DNA of 64,000 bases. It comes from Hanleya hanleyi (taxonomy: Eukaryota; Mollusca; Polyplacophora; Lepidopleurida; Hanleyidae). The DNA lies in the NCBI GenBank assembly GCA_036873755.1, contig JAVTVY010008073.1, positions 62,001 to 126,000 of the forward strand, given 5' to 3'. The position numbers were made by a program, and so were the translations under genes. The notes under the pieces are model-generated. The model was not told the origin of the DNA. It saw only the letters and a program-made list of their open reading frames with translations, and made no database searches. This document shows, in pieces, positions 28,575-41,708 of this stretch. Each line of letters begins with the position of its first letter. The first letter of the stretch is position 1.

Positions 28575-29446
28575 AATTATAGAGAAGAAAAGCAACTCCG
28601 AGTAGGGATCACATTTTTATTCTGTATATTTCGCTATTAGTTCTAGCATCTTATGCAATGAACAAAGTTACAAACAGCTTCATATGCACAGTCTATATAC
28701 AAGGCATAATGTGATCTTACATGTAGCCAATACGCATTTATGAATGGGTAAGCCACTAAATTATGTCAGGTTGGACGGATATTAAAATGCCATCATTTTC
28801 AGAAATTGTTAAATGTTAAGAGATAACCTGACAGTGGTCTACAAATGGTGTGATTCAGGTGTTACAATACACACTCCACGATTGTTGTAACTTGCATGGG
28901 AATATACAATTATGAAATATGCGAGTTACAACATTTGTAGTTTCCATCAATTCTGATGTGGATTGCCAAGAAAATTATACCTATATTATCTTAAAATGAC
29001 AGTCCTTATCCAAACTTCATGACATGTAGAAATATTCAATGTAGGTACATACCCACTATACCACCATACTTTATTCATTTGTGCACAGTTTACTTAGTTC
29101 TTGTCAGATGAGCAGATTATGTATTGTTTTCATCAATTAGAGTGTGTATTGTATCACCTGAATCACACCATTTGTCATGTTTGTAGATCACTGTCAGGTT
29201 ATCGCTTAACATTTAACAATTTCTGAAAACGACAGCATTTTAATATTCGTCCAATCTGACTGACATAATTTACTGGCTTACCTATTCATAAATGTGTATT
29301 GGCTAAGATCACATTATGCCTTGTATATACTGTGCGTATGGAGCTGTTTGTAACTTTGTTCACTGCTGAAGATGCTATAACTAATAGCGAAATATACAGA
29401 ATGAAATTGTCATCCTTACTTGGAGTTGCTTTTCTTCTCTATTATT
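28575..29446. mobile_element. foldback element with about 305-bp arms
   Basis: The left arm (28,575-28,877) and right arm (29,140-29,446) are imperfect inverted copies: AGAGAAGAAAAGCAACTCCG faces TGGAGTTGCTTTTCTTCTCT, and ACCTGACAGTG faces CACTGTCAGGT. The loop is about 260 bp. No coding capacity; it would form a long hairpin if transcribed as part of the intron. Confidence 0.8.
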
Positions 29447-30300
29447 GGAAAATCATCAGTGGTTCCAATGGATTACTTCAATTAGATATACATGTAAAAA
29501 TTTCCCAGGTGGGATGTGCCATAGCAGGTATGTAGAAGTTTCACTTCAAAAATCTTTCTACTTTTCAGTTCAAGAAATAATTATCAACATCTGTAACTAT
29601 GCTGTCAAAATGCAACGGTATGTGCAATTTCACATCTTGAGTTTCAAATAAATTCTGGGGACCTCCACATAAAACAAAAAAATTGAGCATTAACTGAGTG
29701 ATAATTTGTGATTTTATTCATTGAAAATTGGCCAGAATGCATCCCCAGACATCTGGAAGCCCAGAAATGGAATTGGGAACAGAATCAAATTATTATATCA
29801 GTAATGGAGAGAGAAATAGCACTAATTCCGGAAATTAAGTGTTTACTTTGTTGATACATGTACAAGCAGTCCACTTATGTAAAGTGCATTATGCAATAAG
29901 TCAACCATTACAGGTTTTATTACCGGAATGGTCAACATACAGGCCTCAATATGAGCCTTGAAAGGTAAAGCAGAATATCAGTATTACAGTAGGTATATTT
30001 GACCAAAATGGCCTGACTTCAAGCTCACTTGCATCCTTGCAATTCTCCATACTGACCATACACTGGTGGCAGCATATTTCCTCTGACTGCATTTTAGTTA
30101 TGTGTGTAAGCAGGGGTTGATGTAGCCTAGACTAAGATATATTTAGCTGACTTTACCCTATGCCACATGATTATGCCAGCGCTAACAGCACCAATGTCCT
30201 TTCAATCCATTTTTAAACCATAATGTTAATAAAATTAGTAATTGTAAAAAAGAATGTATAATGAGATATAAATCAAGCATTATGTTGATGGGCTGCAAAA
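29447..30300. other. gene-free intronic stretch
   Basis: No supported feature seen. Confidence 0.4.
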
Positions 30301-31400
30301 TCCGTATGAGGGGTGGCCCTTCAATTTCTATCCAAAAAAAACAAAACTTTCAGTCTGTCTGTCTGACAATAATAAACTTCATAAACAGATGAAATGCCAA
30401 TAAATTGTGCTAAAAATGTTTACTGTCTATAGTGCCACCCAATGATGAACAATATCACAAACCTACATGATGAAGCAAAATCCTCAGATGTGGCCTGGGG
30501 AATGTAGATATTGGACTCAAGTCATGAGAATTTCATATATTTAAAAAAATGGCCATTTGGCTTACAAGAGATGTGAATTATAACACTGGGAATGCTACAT
30601 TCATGTTCAACAAAATAGAATTACTTTTCCTCGATTAAGAAGCAAATTTCCATTTTTGTGAAAACAAAATCTTATTTTGAAATGCACAAATGAGTCACCA
30701 TGATTCACCAACACCACCAAAATCTTGTCAGTTCTTTGCCTATCTTGCAAGATCATTATACCCAAATTTCATGGAAATCAAACACATTGTTCAGAAGATA
30801 TGATGTTACCCATTTTTACCTGCATTCATGTCTATAGCGCCACCTAGTGACGACCAAATGCCACAAAAAACAAGCGGGTGAGATCTAAAGCCCTAGGGAG
30901 ATGGCACGTAAGCGTTCAATGGAAAAAACTGTAATCATGATAATGGTTATAGAGGTTTTGTCGTTAAGTCAGATAAAGGAGGTTTTCACTTAAATGGCAA
31001 TTTGGTTCGCACCGAAAGGGAATTATCATGTCGGCAATCCTATATTTATGCTTGGCAACCTAGAATAGAACAGTTTTTAAATATTTCTCCAAGCGAATTG
31101 GTCAATTTTCATTTCACGAAAAACTTATTTTTTTGAGACGCAAAAAACTTGCCTTTATATTTATGCCAGCTACACCAAAACCTTTTCAGCACATTGACCA
31201 TCCTTCAAGACCATTGTAATAAAATTTCAAAGAAATCAGAGAAGCCGTTCAGACGAAATCGTCACAGAAAGGTTTACCTATGCTCTGACTACAACGCCAC
31301 CTAGTGGTGAGCAGCGGGTATCGAAACACAACCAGACAAATTTCCCAGGCCTAAGGAAATAGCACACAAAGTCTGAACAGAAAATATTTAACGGTTTCAG
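30301..31400 (+). repeat. degenerate direct repeats with CGCCACCTAGTG motifs
   Basis: Two or three diverged units of about 450 bp run from a GTCTGTCTGTCTGACAATAA segment. Each ends with a CTATAG(C/T)GCCACC(T/C)A-type motif (about 30,430, 30,837 and 31,295). Motif spacing and the preceding TTCA(A/T)(A/G)GAAATCA segments support common descent. It resembles, but is not identical to, the complex at 2.4-4.1 kb. Confidence 0.5.
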
Positions 31401-31420
31401 AGATATTCACGTTTAAAGTC

Positions 31421-31451
31421 GCGGCGGCGGCGGTGGCGGCGGCGGCGCCGG
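31421..31451 (+). repeat. GGC/GGT triplet microsatellite
   Basis: A run of GGCGGCGGCGGTGGCGGCGG continuing to GGCGCCGGC, GC-rich against AT-rich surroundings. No coding context. Confidence 0.85.
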
Positions 31452-31452
31452 C

Positions 31453-34171
31453 AGATCCGTTTCTCATGAAAACATCCACTTTGTGGAAATGCTCTAATCA
31501 GCAGGGGAACAAGGAGAGTAGGGATGTAAGTGACACAAGCTTTTTATGAGTGTACATGATACATATAATATTTTCATTTGAACTGGTGTTCAGGTCACAG
31601 TGGCCTTGGCCATTGACCTTACGACCTAACAGTAGATAGGGTCATTCCTTGCCCCAGAGGGGGCCCTTAGTGGCTGAATGGTCTCAAACACTTCATTGGT
31701 GATCGCTAGACTCACACCGCTGAAATGGTACAGGTTTGTCGTCTCGCAGGTACAAGTGTGAAAGTTTGCCGTTTACTTGCCAACGTGTGGTGGTTCTCTC
31801 CAGGTACTCCAACCGGCTTCTCCCACCATTCAAACTGGCTGTCATCATATGAGTAAAATAACCTTGAGTTTGATATTAAACCAATCCTCCCACTCCCCAC
31901 TCCTTGCACCAAGGGTACATCTAGTTTGGTACCAATCCATAATATTGAACAGACATTAAGAGGACAGATACAGTTGACTTTCTTTTTGCCATGAATTTGA
32001 CGTACTGGGTGAATACTGGAAAACTAATCACCTTGACCGTTGACCTTTTCCTCTTACCCCTCTGCCACATTTACTCAAAATTAATCCATAACTTTGAACT
32101 GGAGATATGCACAGATAACAAAAGCTATAAACTGACAAAAGAACACTGAAATCAATTTAGGTTTGCCATGAGTTTTTATGCCTCACATTAAAGCCTAACA
32201 TACATAGTCCAGGAATCAGATTGTAACAACCAGCAAAGATTTAATTTGACCACTGTTTATGAACGAGTATCATCTGCTGGTCAGTTCTGGACTACAGTGT
32301 TGCCCAAGGTCACAGCACAGATTTCTTCACCACTATCTGATCAGAACAAAATCAACTGTAAGATGAGGGTAGGGGTACATACTCATGTATACCTTTTTTA
32401 TTCTCGCGCTGAACTACCTGAAACTTTCCTAACATGACATTTGAATAATGTTCTACTAGATAAACTGATTCTAGTTACGTCGATTACATTTTGACATCAT
32501 TAGGACATCATAAGCTTGGAGCGTAATCTCTCTCATGTGTTTCTACAAATGTGTCCTGATTTTTTGTTTTACAGTTGAAGTAAACCCTTGTGTATTCTTC
32601 TTAATTTGTGTTTGTGAAAGATAATTGTCTCTTCGTTACTTCTCAACAAGGTGTAGCCATCTACTCTGTACTACAGGGTTGCAAAATGTCCATGTTTAAT
32701 GGTACATGTACAAGGGCAGGACAAATTTGAAGCCGAAATATGAGTATGGGTGATTATGGTCTAATTACATGTATGTTCGTCTGAAAAAAAAACCCTGGAA
32801 CTTTGTTCAAAGAATTTTATCTCTCGCTTCACAAACACAGAAGAAGGTTAGTGAAGAATCAATATATATCTCTAGTATAGAATCAAACATCTTCCTTTCA
32901 TATACAATTCCCTGATGTGGTTTTGCCAGTTTCGGTGATATTTTTTTTTAGTCTTCATTCGGTAAAACCTCCTATTATTTGGTCTCTTATTGGTTTTCAG
33001 AGTCAGGGTAGTTTTGCAGTAACTCACATTCAAGCAGATGGATATCCATAATTTAAGTGCCAAAATACACATTTTCTTTGGTAATTGCATCAATTGCAGA
33101 CCATGGATATTGTAACACTACAGTCTATTTTATTGATAACAAATTCTTTATTGCTGCTGCATGTATGAAACTGACATTTCCTTGGAGATATTTCCAACTT
33201 CTCTAACACAGGTATCTAATCTGTCACTCAGTATTCAGTCATCATCCATTGAAGAATTCCCATTTAAAGCATGATTCAAAGAAGTAATTCATATAACATC
33301 CACATCAAAGTTAATATGCATGGTGGATATTGTAGATCATGGGTGAGTGAGTGAGTGAATAGAATTTAACGTCGCTTTCAACAATATTTCAGCTATATCA
33401 CGACGAACCAACTAAGCACCACCCAGCCCAGTTGTGTTCTTGCTACTTCAAAGAAGAAATCTTTGAAGCAGCATGGAACCAGACACCCTCCATCCACCCT
33501 ATAAAACACTAAGGACAGCGCACAAGACACAGACAAGACGCTTACATGGTGCAATAAAGACAAGTGATATTACAGTGCTAGACATCACATTGTCAAGTAG
33601 TCCTGTTGCTTCTCAGCAACATGTAACATGCTTCTCAGCAACAAATTTACATGTAGATCATGTAGATATTTGTAATAGTATGTACCCAACAGGCCTTTAG
33701 TAGAAAGATGTGTCTGGTCTAGAATTAAATGAGAGACATATAAGGTTATCTTTCAAAACTATAAGCCAAATATCATCAAGAATGGAGTAGTGTGAGGAAA
33801 CATGTATAATGAGGTTGATCACATCAAAACCCCTCCGCTTTCCACAAGTGATTGAGATCCATGTGTAGTGTCAATTGGGGTAGAGATAGTACCATCATGA
33901 CCATGTGGGATCATCAAGCTACCAACACACAAAATTGAGAAATCTCTGAAATCTTCCACACAAGTCTGATGCCAATGGGATGCTAATTAAGGTACTTACT
34001 GATATACCTGCATATGCCAAAGTAAACCAACAAACACATGCAGGTTTTGCAACAAACAATAATAAATATCATGAAATCAGGTACAGATTATGACTGATCC
34101 GGCACAACTGCATGAAATATAGGTTGAGGTGAATCTTTATCAATAGATGTCTTGAGGACTGCAATTAAACA
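31453..34171. other. gene-free intronic stretch
   Basis: No exon or RNA gene recognised. It includes a SINE-like head fragment at 33,342-33,412, listed separately. Confidence 0.4.
33342..33412 (+). repeat. SINE-like repeat, head fragment
   Basis: GTGAGTGAGTGAGTGAATAG followed by ATTTAACGTCGCTTTCAACA and a TATATCACGACG segment matches the heads of the 14.3- and 43.7-kb copies, then diverges. Confidence 0.65.
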
Positions 34172-34912
34172 AGTTAACAAAATTTGCCCACTGTACCAAA
34201 CACAGTTCTAGAGATTATGTGGCAAGAGTCAACGTTCAGAGTATGCATAGAAAGGGGGATACCTCCATAAAATAAGGTCCGAGACAATATATTTTTTGTA
34301 TGGTTCAAGGATAAAACTAAATAAATAAGTTTCCAAAACTTACATGTGTAGTAGCTCTGTATCAAACTGCAGATATAACTTGTATCAGAGATTATAAATC
34401 TGAAAAGGGGCATAACTCCATAAAATATGGGCCGAGACAACTAATTGTTTTGTAGGCATCAGAAGACAACTAGATTAAAAGTCTCTTCATAATTTGGTAG
34501 CTGTACCAAACATAGTTAATTAGATATAACTGTTTACATTCAAGCATGTATCACAAAATCAGAGATTACTGCACCCGAAAAAGGGACATAGGGCCAAGGT
34601 GACTATTCTTTGTTGACTTCTAGAATACAACTATATACATAACTTTCCAAATGTAAATGTAGTAGCTATCAAACACAGTTCTGCAGATATAGTTGGTTAC
34701 ATTCACGCATATATTACAAAATCAGAAATTAATAAAAGGGGTATAAAATATGATTCAAGGGGAGCCATTTTCTCTAGGCGTATGACCTATAACTAGATAA
34801 ATAAGTTTTCAAAATTTGGTCACTGTGTCTCAAGAGGTTATGCCTAAAATGTGATAACAGACGGACGTACATGATGACAATACCCCGAGGCAAAAATGGC
34901 CGAGGGTTAAAA
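34172..34912 (+). repeat. degenerate tandem repeat (about 150-190-bp unit)
   Basis: Units repeat an AAGGGG(G/C)ATA(A/C)CTCCATAAAATA segment, GGCCGAGACAAC-like segments and an ACCAAACA(C/T)AGTT segment. It ends in ACAGACGGACGTACATGATG, CCCCGAGGC and an A-run at 34,908-34,919. The poly-A end and GACGGAC tail suggest a retroposed or tail-mobilised repeat. Confidence 0.6.
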
Positions 34913-34919
34913 AAAAAAA

Positions 34920-36789
34920 GAGAAAATCAGAGAAAATATGCTCCAAAAATAATGAACCAAAATTAGCTGGAGAAGATGGATTACCTTTACCACCATTCAG
35001 GTTTTCAATATTTGAAAATCAATCAGCATCAATGAAGTGCATATACCGGTACATGGAAAAACCTTATGCACCACCGTGATAAATGTATAACCGGTATTTA
35101 ATTGACCGTGAGATGTTGATCTTTCAGAAGAAGATGTCAAACAAAAGCTACATAAGGGGGGGGGGAGGGGGGTGCTGGCAATGGGAAGACACTTTTTCGA
35201 GATGGAGTAGCGAGTGAGCTCCCAGACGAGTAGCAGTCTCTCGTGTTTGTAACTTTGCAAAAGCTGTCGGTGATTCTCCTGGATTTTGTATTGCGAGAGT
35301 GACCACTCTCTCCAATATCACTCACCATTTTTACTTTGGCAGTTTCAACATGTTCAAGGGGAGTAATCAAAAGGTTTCCTGGAGAATACTTTAGGCGACT
35401 GATGGAGAGCGACAGTGATCACACTCTTTTGACCTCAAATTAACTATACAGGTCTTCTCTGCCTCATGGATGACCAGAGTTTGGTATGAATACAGTGCCT
35501 GTAACTGGAGATATCACACAGCTTACAAATGTTATCAGACGGATGGACGGACAGACAGACAGAGCTAGATCGCCATTGCATAAATACCTGTACAATGGTG
35601 TACATAAAACTAGGAGCCCGGCAAAATCCTGACCATCCTGGTCATTTTACCCTATAATTCGTCAGAAGCTATGCACTCACAGGTGCGTGGTCTTAAATCG
35701 TTCTGGATAAATCCAGTTCTTTGGAGTTACATGTATCTGTAGCTACCAAGAAGGTATTGCTTCAATCTGCGTGCCTCCCGCAGAGAACGAAATGTTCTAC
35801 ATTCCTATTATTACACCATAAATGTCTTTCTACCATGTTTACTGCAAGAAATATGGCACAGACATATGAAACTGGATCTTGATTTATCCAAATTTGCAAC
35901 TTGAGTATTAGTTCTATCTTACCATTCTCAGTCTGATTTTTCCGAGCTGGTCCAATAACTACATAAATATCCCGATTGTGTCATTTTCATCCGACGTGAC
36001 AAGTACATGTATAATGCCGCAAGAAAAGTACAAGATGGTCTGGACAAGACTGAACATTATGGAAGTCATTATAGACGAAAAACGGATGGACTATAAAAGT
36101 CAGCGAGGCATAAAAATAATATCTTGGAATACGATAGCAATAAATAAATTATTTATTGCCCAATAAATCTTGACAGCAGGAGCTAGGGTTTCACACGATG
36201 GCATAACATGACAATCGCTCCAAGCAAGTCCATCTCGATAAGGTGAAATGCGATCTCATCCGGTTGAAGCACAGCACGAGGCTGACGACACGCTGAATAA
36301 TTCAAAACTACCTGGATACATGTACTTCCAGTCATGTCAGTTGACATTTCACTTCTCGTCTTTTCACACTTCCTCCCTCTCATGAATCATTGACTAAATG
36401 TTAATAGTGACATGTGACATGTGGCGCTTCGGGTTTGTTTAACACTGTGCAACTTGTCACAAGTTTTGTCACATACTGTGTGCCTTCTTCATGGTCATGA
36501 TGGTTGTCATTGAGCTCTACGTTACTCATGGCTTTGATGAGTTGTTCTACGAGTCTGATCCAGGGCTCACGAAACAAAAGAGAAGAATGGAGTTTCAGAG
36601 TACCACGAGTCTAGATGAGCAGCTTTCAGTCATGTCAGTAGGCCTAATACATGTACAGGGCAGTTTTACAGGGACTTACACTAAAGTCCAACCATCTGGC
36701 TTTTGGAAGTTGGTATCACTCACCTTGTCTGTGACTGCATGTATGGCAGGTTCCATGGTAGCCCATCATCACCAGATGGTGGGCTGTTC
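34920..36789. other. gene-free intronic stretch
   Basis: Holds a G-run with minor interruptions at about 35,155-35,172. No exon, inverted repeat or RNA gene recognised. Confidence 0.4.
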
Positions 36790-37677
36790 AAATCGCTTTT
36801 CGTCCGTGGTCCGTCATCCGTCCGTAAACAATTCTTGTTATCGCGATTTCTCAGGAACCACTTTATGGATCTTTCTCAAATTTGGTCCACAGGTTCCCCT
36901 TGGGATCTAGTTGTGCAAGATGCCTTTTCTGGTCGGATTCGAAAATCCAATATGGCCGCCAGGCAGCCATCTTGGATCTCCCCATGAAACCTTGTTATCG
37001 CGATTTCTCAGGAACTACCTCCTGGATCTTTCTCAAATTTGGTACACAGGTTCCCCTTGGGGTCTAGTTGTGCAAGATACCTTTTCTGGTCCGATTCGAA
37101 AATCCAATATGGCCACCAGGCAGCCATCTTGGATTTCCCCATGAAACCTTGTTATCGCAATTTCTCCGGAACTACTGCATGGATCTTTCTCAAATTTGGT
37201 ACACAGGTTCCCCTTGAGGTCTAGTTGTGCAAGATACCTTTTATGGTCCGATTCGAAAATCCAATATGGCCACCAGGCAGCCATCTTGGATTTTCCCATG
37301 AAACCTTGTTATCGCGATTTCTCAGGAAATACTAATTGGATCTTTCTCAAATTTGGTACACAGGTTCCCCTTGGGGTCTAGTTGTGCAAGATACCTTTTC
37401 TGGTCCGATTCAAAAATCCAATATGGTGACCAGGCAGCCATCTTGGATTTCCCCATGAAACCTTGTTATCGCGATTTCTCAGGAGCTACTGCCTGGATCT
37501 TTCTCAAATTTGGTACACAGGTTCCCTTGGGGTCTGGTTGTGCAAGATATCTTTTCTGGTTCGACTTGAAAATCCAATATGGCCACCAGGCAGCCATCTT
37601 GGATTTCCCCATGAAACCTTGTTATCGCAATTTCTCAGGAACTACTGCATGGATCTTTCTCAAATTTGGTACACAGG
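36790..37677 (+). repeat. 157-bp tandem repeat array (left part)
   Basis: Six units with TTGTTATCGCGATTTCTCAG at about 36,836, 36,992, 37,149, 37,306, 37,465 and 37,619. Each also carries TCTCAAATTTGGTACACAGG, CTAGTTGTGCAAGATACC and CAGGCAGCCATCTTGGAT. The period is about 157 bp. Because 157 is not a multiple of three, the open frames step between units; they are not genes. The array is split at 37,677 by an insertion. Confidence 0.9.
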
Positions 37678-39046
37678 CAGGGGTTATTCTAGCCCAAAAT
37701 TGTTCATAAACTCAATTTCAAAATTTTGAAAACTCAATTTTTTTTCGCGCCTACGGCGCGCAAAGAAATCTACAATACTCAATATTTTTGCCTTTTTCAT
37801 CAAAAAAATGATGAAACTCAATTTTTCCAACTTTTTCATCGCACCAATTACAGAACTGAGGTTAGTCATATGTTTGATCATATGTTTACGAAACTTCTTC
37901 AGAAACCATAGGTTGTTTAGCATGACCTCATGCTAATTAAAACATACATGCTAGATGCTATAATTATTAATTATTGAAGCTAAATTGTTTACCATTAACA
38001 GGGAAGACTGTGATCGAATATACAACCTGGCAACATTCCTATTGTACAGATTTATACACTCTGAAATCTCTCATAAATATCGCCAGAAAAAAATATTTAT
38101 GAAATAATTATTCTTTAAAGAGACATTTTAAGTTTGCTTTATTTTAATTGAAACATTATGTAAATAATTATGGTAGACAGTAAAACTCAAATGCACACAC
38201 ATTGTGTAAACAGAAATCAAGGGAAAAAACTCTTACTTGTGATCAATATTAAAGATAACTGCAGAATTTATTACCCGAATTTTCAACATCAGGAGTCCCC
38301 TCTTATTGAAATCTTCTTTATTTCTTTTACACTGATTGAAGATATGGATTCTCTGTCCACGGCGACGAATTTTGTATGTCCGTCGTCCTCAAGCTACGAG
38401 TATAATATTGGTCGACAGTCTGTGTTGTTGTTGTTGTCGGGAGTGAAGACGTGAAGCGCTCGACCACTTCGCTCAAAAGCGTTTCATCAGATAAATGGAT
38501 GGTTAAATGAATTGGTTGATGAGTAAACAACTGATCCATAAACTGAAACCACGATGGCTTTGGTACGCGACCGTCAAAAGTGCCGGAGTTAAAAATTTAC
38601 TGCCACGTGCTTGACACGAGGGAATCCTCGCTAGAAAAGGACTGTGCCTCGTTTTGAACTACGGCTTTCCCCAAGAATGTGAACCAAGATGGTGGCTCTT
38701 CAGTCGCCTTCGCGCTGACTCGCGCTGTGAAGGTTCATTCGTTTTACTTAGATTTGCTTACTTATTTCTTTTACGAACAATAACTACTGATAATTAAAAT
38801 ACATGCGGCATTATTTATTTCCAAAATATTGATGCGGGCGGGTCATGCGAAACAACCTATCAACTGACAACTGGTATGTTGTGGGAAAACTCAATTTTTT
38901 TTTCGTGCGCTTCGCGCACAAACGGCAAAAATTGCAAAACTCAATTTTTTTAATCAAAACTCAATTTGAAATTTTTCTGCAAAACTCAATATATATTGTT
39001 TTTCATCGTGGTAACCACGATGAAAAAACGGCTAGAAAAACCCCTG
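37678..39046. mobile_element. CAGGG-ended DNA transposon (1,369 bp) with 5-bp target duplication
   Basis: Inserted into the 157-bp array: ACAGG precedes (37,673-37,677) and ACAGG follows (39,047-39,051), while an uninterrupted unit has one. The ends are inverted: CAGGGGTTATTCTAGCC and GGCTAGAAAAACCCCTG. Both subterminal regions carry several copies of AAACTCAATTTT on the + strand (37,726-37,840 and 38,880-39,000). These are arranged like the transposase-binding repeats of hAT-type elements. There is no transposase, so it is non-autonomous. The 5-bp duplication is shorter than the usual 8 bp of hAT. Confidence 0.85.
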
Positions 39047-39590
39047 ACAGGTTCCCCTTGAGGTCTAGTTGTGCAAGATACCTTTTATGGTCCGATTCGA
39101 AAATCCAATATGGCCACCAGGCAGCCATCTTGGATTTTCCCATGAAACCTTGTTATCGCAATTTCTCAGGAACTACTGCATCGATCTTTGTCAAATGTGG
39201 TACACAGGTTCCCATTAGGGTCTACATGTAGTTGTGCAAGATATCTTTTTCGGTCTGAATCGAAAATCCAATATGGCCACAAGATGGACATCTTGGATTT
39301 CCCCATGAAACCTTGTTATCGCGATTTCTCAGGAACTACTCCATGGATCTTTCACAAATTTGGTACACAGGTTCCCCTTGGGGTCTAGTTGTGCAAAATA
39401 CCTTTTTTGGTCCGATTTGAAAATCCAATATGGCCACCAGGTGGCCATTTTGAATTTCCCCTAGAAACATTGTTATCGTGAATTCTCAGGAAATATTTCA
39501 TGGATCTTTCTGAAATTTGGTACACAGGTCCCACGTGGGGCCTAGGTGTGCAAGATACGGTTTTTGGTCCGATTCGAAAATCCAAGTTAC
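39047..39590 (+). repeat. 157-bp tandem repeat array (right part)
   Basis: The array resumes with TTCCCCTTGAGGTCTAGTTG and three to four further units (TTGTTATCG at about 39,150, 39,312 and 39,469), more diverged than the left part. Confidence 0.85.
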
Positions 39591-41297
39591 GCTTCAAATT
39601 AATACGGTATTCCCGATTTGTGACGTTGCATCACAAGAGTCGGCGGATCAAACCGTGGGGCATATTCTATATATTGACTATAGAGAATATCCACACCTTC
39701 ACCTTCCATATCAAGGAGTTCAAATAATTCGGAATTAAAATGTATTTCTTCAAATTTTAAATCAGTTTTCTTTAGTCCACGCAGTTGCAAGTGAACTGCC
39801 CCACCCTTTCGTCTGCCGGCGGGTCGGCTACATGAAGGGACGTCACAACTCGCCAACTGTAGACTACTGCATGTTTCGATCCAAGGGAGATAATCAGGAT
39901 TCAGGCACTTTCGAAGTTTCAACATTACTGCGCGAGCCAGATCCCTTCCGTATTAAGTATTGTACTATCTTACTATTTTCGAGCATGGTATTTTAAAAGA
40001 GATATCTCAAACTAGCCCAGTAAACAGAACAGAATTAGCATTCGTTCCTAGTTATAAAATCTTAAGTATGTTTCATAGCTCATGCCAAAGTGTCAAAGAG
40101 ATTTGTCTTCGCTTCCAGTACCCAATGATGACACGTGCAAAAAAATAAATAAATAAAAAATACTACAAAACGAAGACAAAGGATCCTCCCTAGATGTACA
40201 TTCTCTTGTTAACAACCGACATAAGTACAGTTTCTAGAAATCTTGAAACTCCTGAAACTTAGATTATATCTTGGTGTTTTTGAGTGTCCCTTTTTCGTTA
40301 TTTTTTGCTCAGATTCGAAATTCTGTAAACAAAATTACAAATCAATTGTTTGTTCTTAGTAACAATGGACAAAAAGATCCTCTTGTTATTAGCTCACAAT
40401 TATCGGACAATGGTGGGCGCCAAGATCCTTCAGGATCTCTCGTTTTTTTTAAATACATGTAGCTGGAGTGCTGTGAATCACACTCCCAAAATTTGAAAAG
40501 TGATTTTGGCAGCTGATAATTAATGGTTCGTTTCCCGGAACCAGCCCTCATCTATATTTTGAGGGCAAATAATTCAGATCCATGAGGGATTCACATTTTC
40601 ATGAATAAAACTTGCTCATTTTCTTCATATTTGTATACAATTGGTTTGCAAGTTAATAATTAATAATTATCGCACTCAGCATGTCTATTTTTACAAGCAA
40701 GGTTACGAGAAACAAACAATTACTTGACAGTGGCCTTTAAGGATTGTGCTATCACTGTCCTCCAGGTTATAACATTGGGAGTTGGGAGGCTTACATTTGG
40801 CGAGTGCCCACTTCCTGTGGATGTATATGCAACAGGTGATTAATTAGAAACCTATTCATGTTGACAGACCTTGATCTATTTCATCAAGTTAAATTTTAGT
40901 TAATAAAATGTTTTAGTTACATGTAGGCATGCATGGATATATAGTGAAGCCCATAAGGCTCTTGTCACCATGTACAGGAATGTATTCTTTATTTGGATAC
41001 GTCATATGTGCAGGAGGACCTTTCAGGCAAAAGGTGGTGTATCATTCATGCATGCCCACAATGGGCTGACAAGTAGTGTTCTTAGATGTGCGGATTATAA
41101 TTGACTATTTTCAGATATCGTCAAAACGAAATATCAAAACATTTCCCCTAAAATGTTCTGAACAGAACTTGAACACTTCAACACTACATAAAATTAAATT
41201 GCACAAGAATGCTGTCGAATAAAAATATCTCTCTCCCCCCCCCCCCCCACACCCACCTCCATACCATGAAGCCATGCCATCAACCCAATCATGCCAA
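39591..41297. other. gene-free intronic stretch
   Basis: No supported gene. A 108-residue minus-strand open frame (39,599-39,925) has mixed composition but no motif or splice context I can defend. A C-run lies at about 41,236-41,249. Confidence 0.4.
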
Positions 41298-41375
41298 TCA
41301 TTCTGAGCATGTAATACAGAATAATAAAAGAACAGGACAGAGGAAACAAAAAACGCTTTCATGAATACAACTTAC

Positions 41376-41606
41376 CTGTTGAGGTGGAGTACCAATCAAC
41401 ATTTGTACATAATAACCCTGTCCCGGTCGACCCTGTAAATCACCTGGTTTTGACGGTGGTGGGCCAGTCTCTCTCTTCCTGATAACATGGTCCATTCTAC
41501 CAGTTAACTCTGTATCACGAAGGTTAACGTTGTATTGTAAAGGCACTTTAATAGTCTTTGCTAGATTTACCCATGGTAGCAGTAGGCTGTGCAGGATGAT
41601 CAGCAT
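41376..41606 (-). CDS. BACE-like aspartic protease, exon 1 (signal peptide and N-terminus)
   Basis: Minus-strand coding exon ending in a clean GTAAGT donor (41,375-41,370) directly after the codons for GTPPQQ. The chosen start (41,606) gives a hydrophobic signal peptide MLIILHSLLLPWVNLA, then a 40-residue segment that may be the propeptide, then GRPGQGYYVQMLIGTPPQQ. GQGYYV followed by GTPPQ is the characteristic N-terminal strand of beta-secretases. The frame stays open to 41,708, so an upstream start adding 34 residues is possible, but the internal start leaves a canonical signal sequence. It joins exon 2 (12,129-12,217) in phase 0. The protein should enter the secretory pathway; its membrane anchor and second catalytic aspartate are not in the window. 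A cathepsin D-like protease is less likely. Confidence 0.78.
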
Positions 41607-41708
41607 CCAAAGGCGTGTGGCAGTACATGTAGCTCTCACTGAGGATGGGTCTGTCCAGTCCAAGGCAGGCACTGGTGACATCAGCTTGCATAGTTTCATT
41701 CTGGCCAC

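Noticed and set aside
36703..37729. Series of 60-118-codon frames sharing similar translated sequence
   Set aside because: They arise from the 157-bp tandem repeat, whose length is not a multiple of three; they are not a repeat-containing protein gene.
39599..39925. 108-codon minus-strand frame with mixed composition, possible exon
   Set aside because: No flanking splice sites I can defend and no recognised domain; left unannotated.
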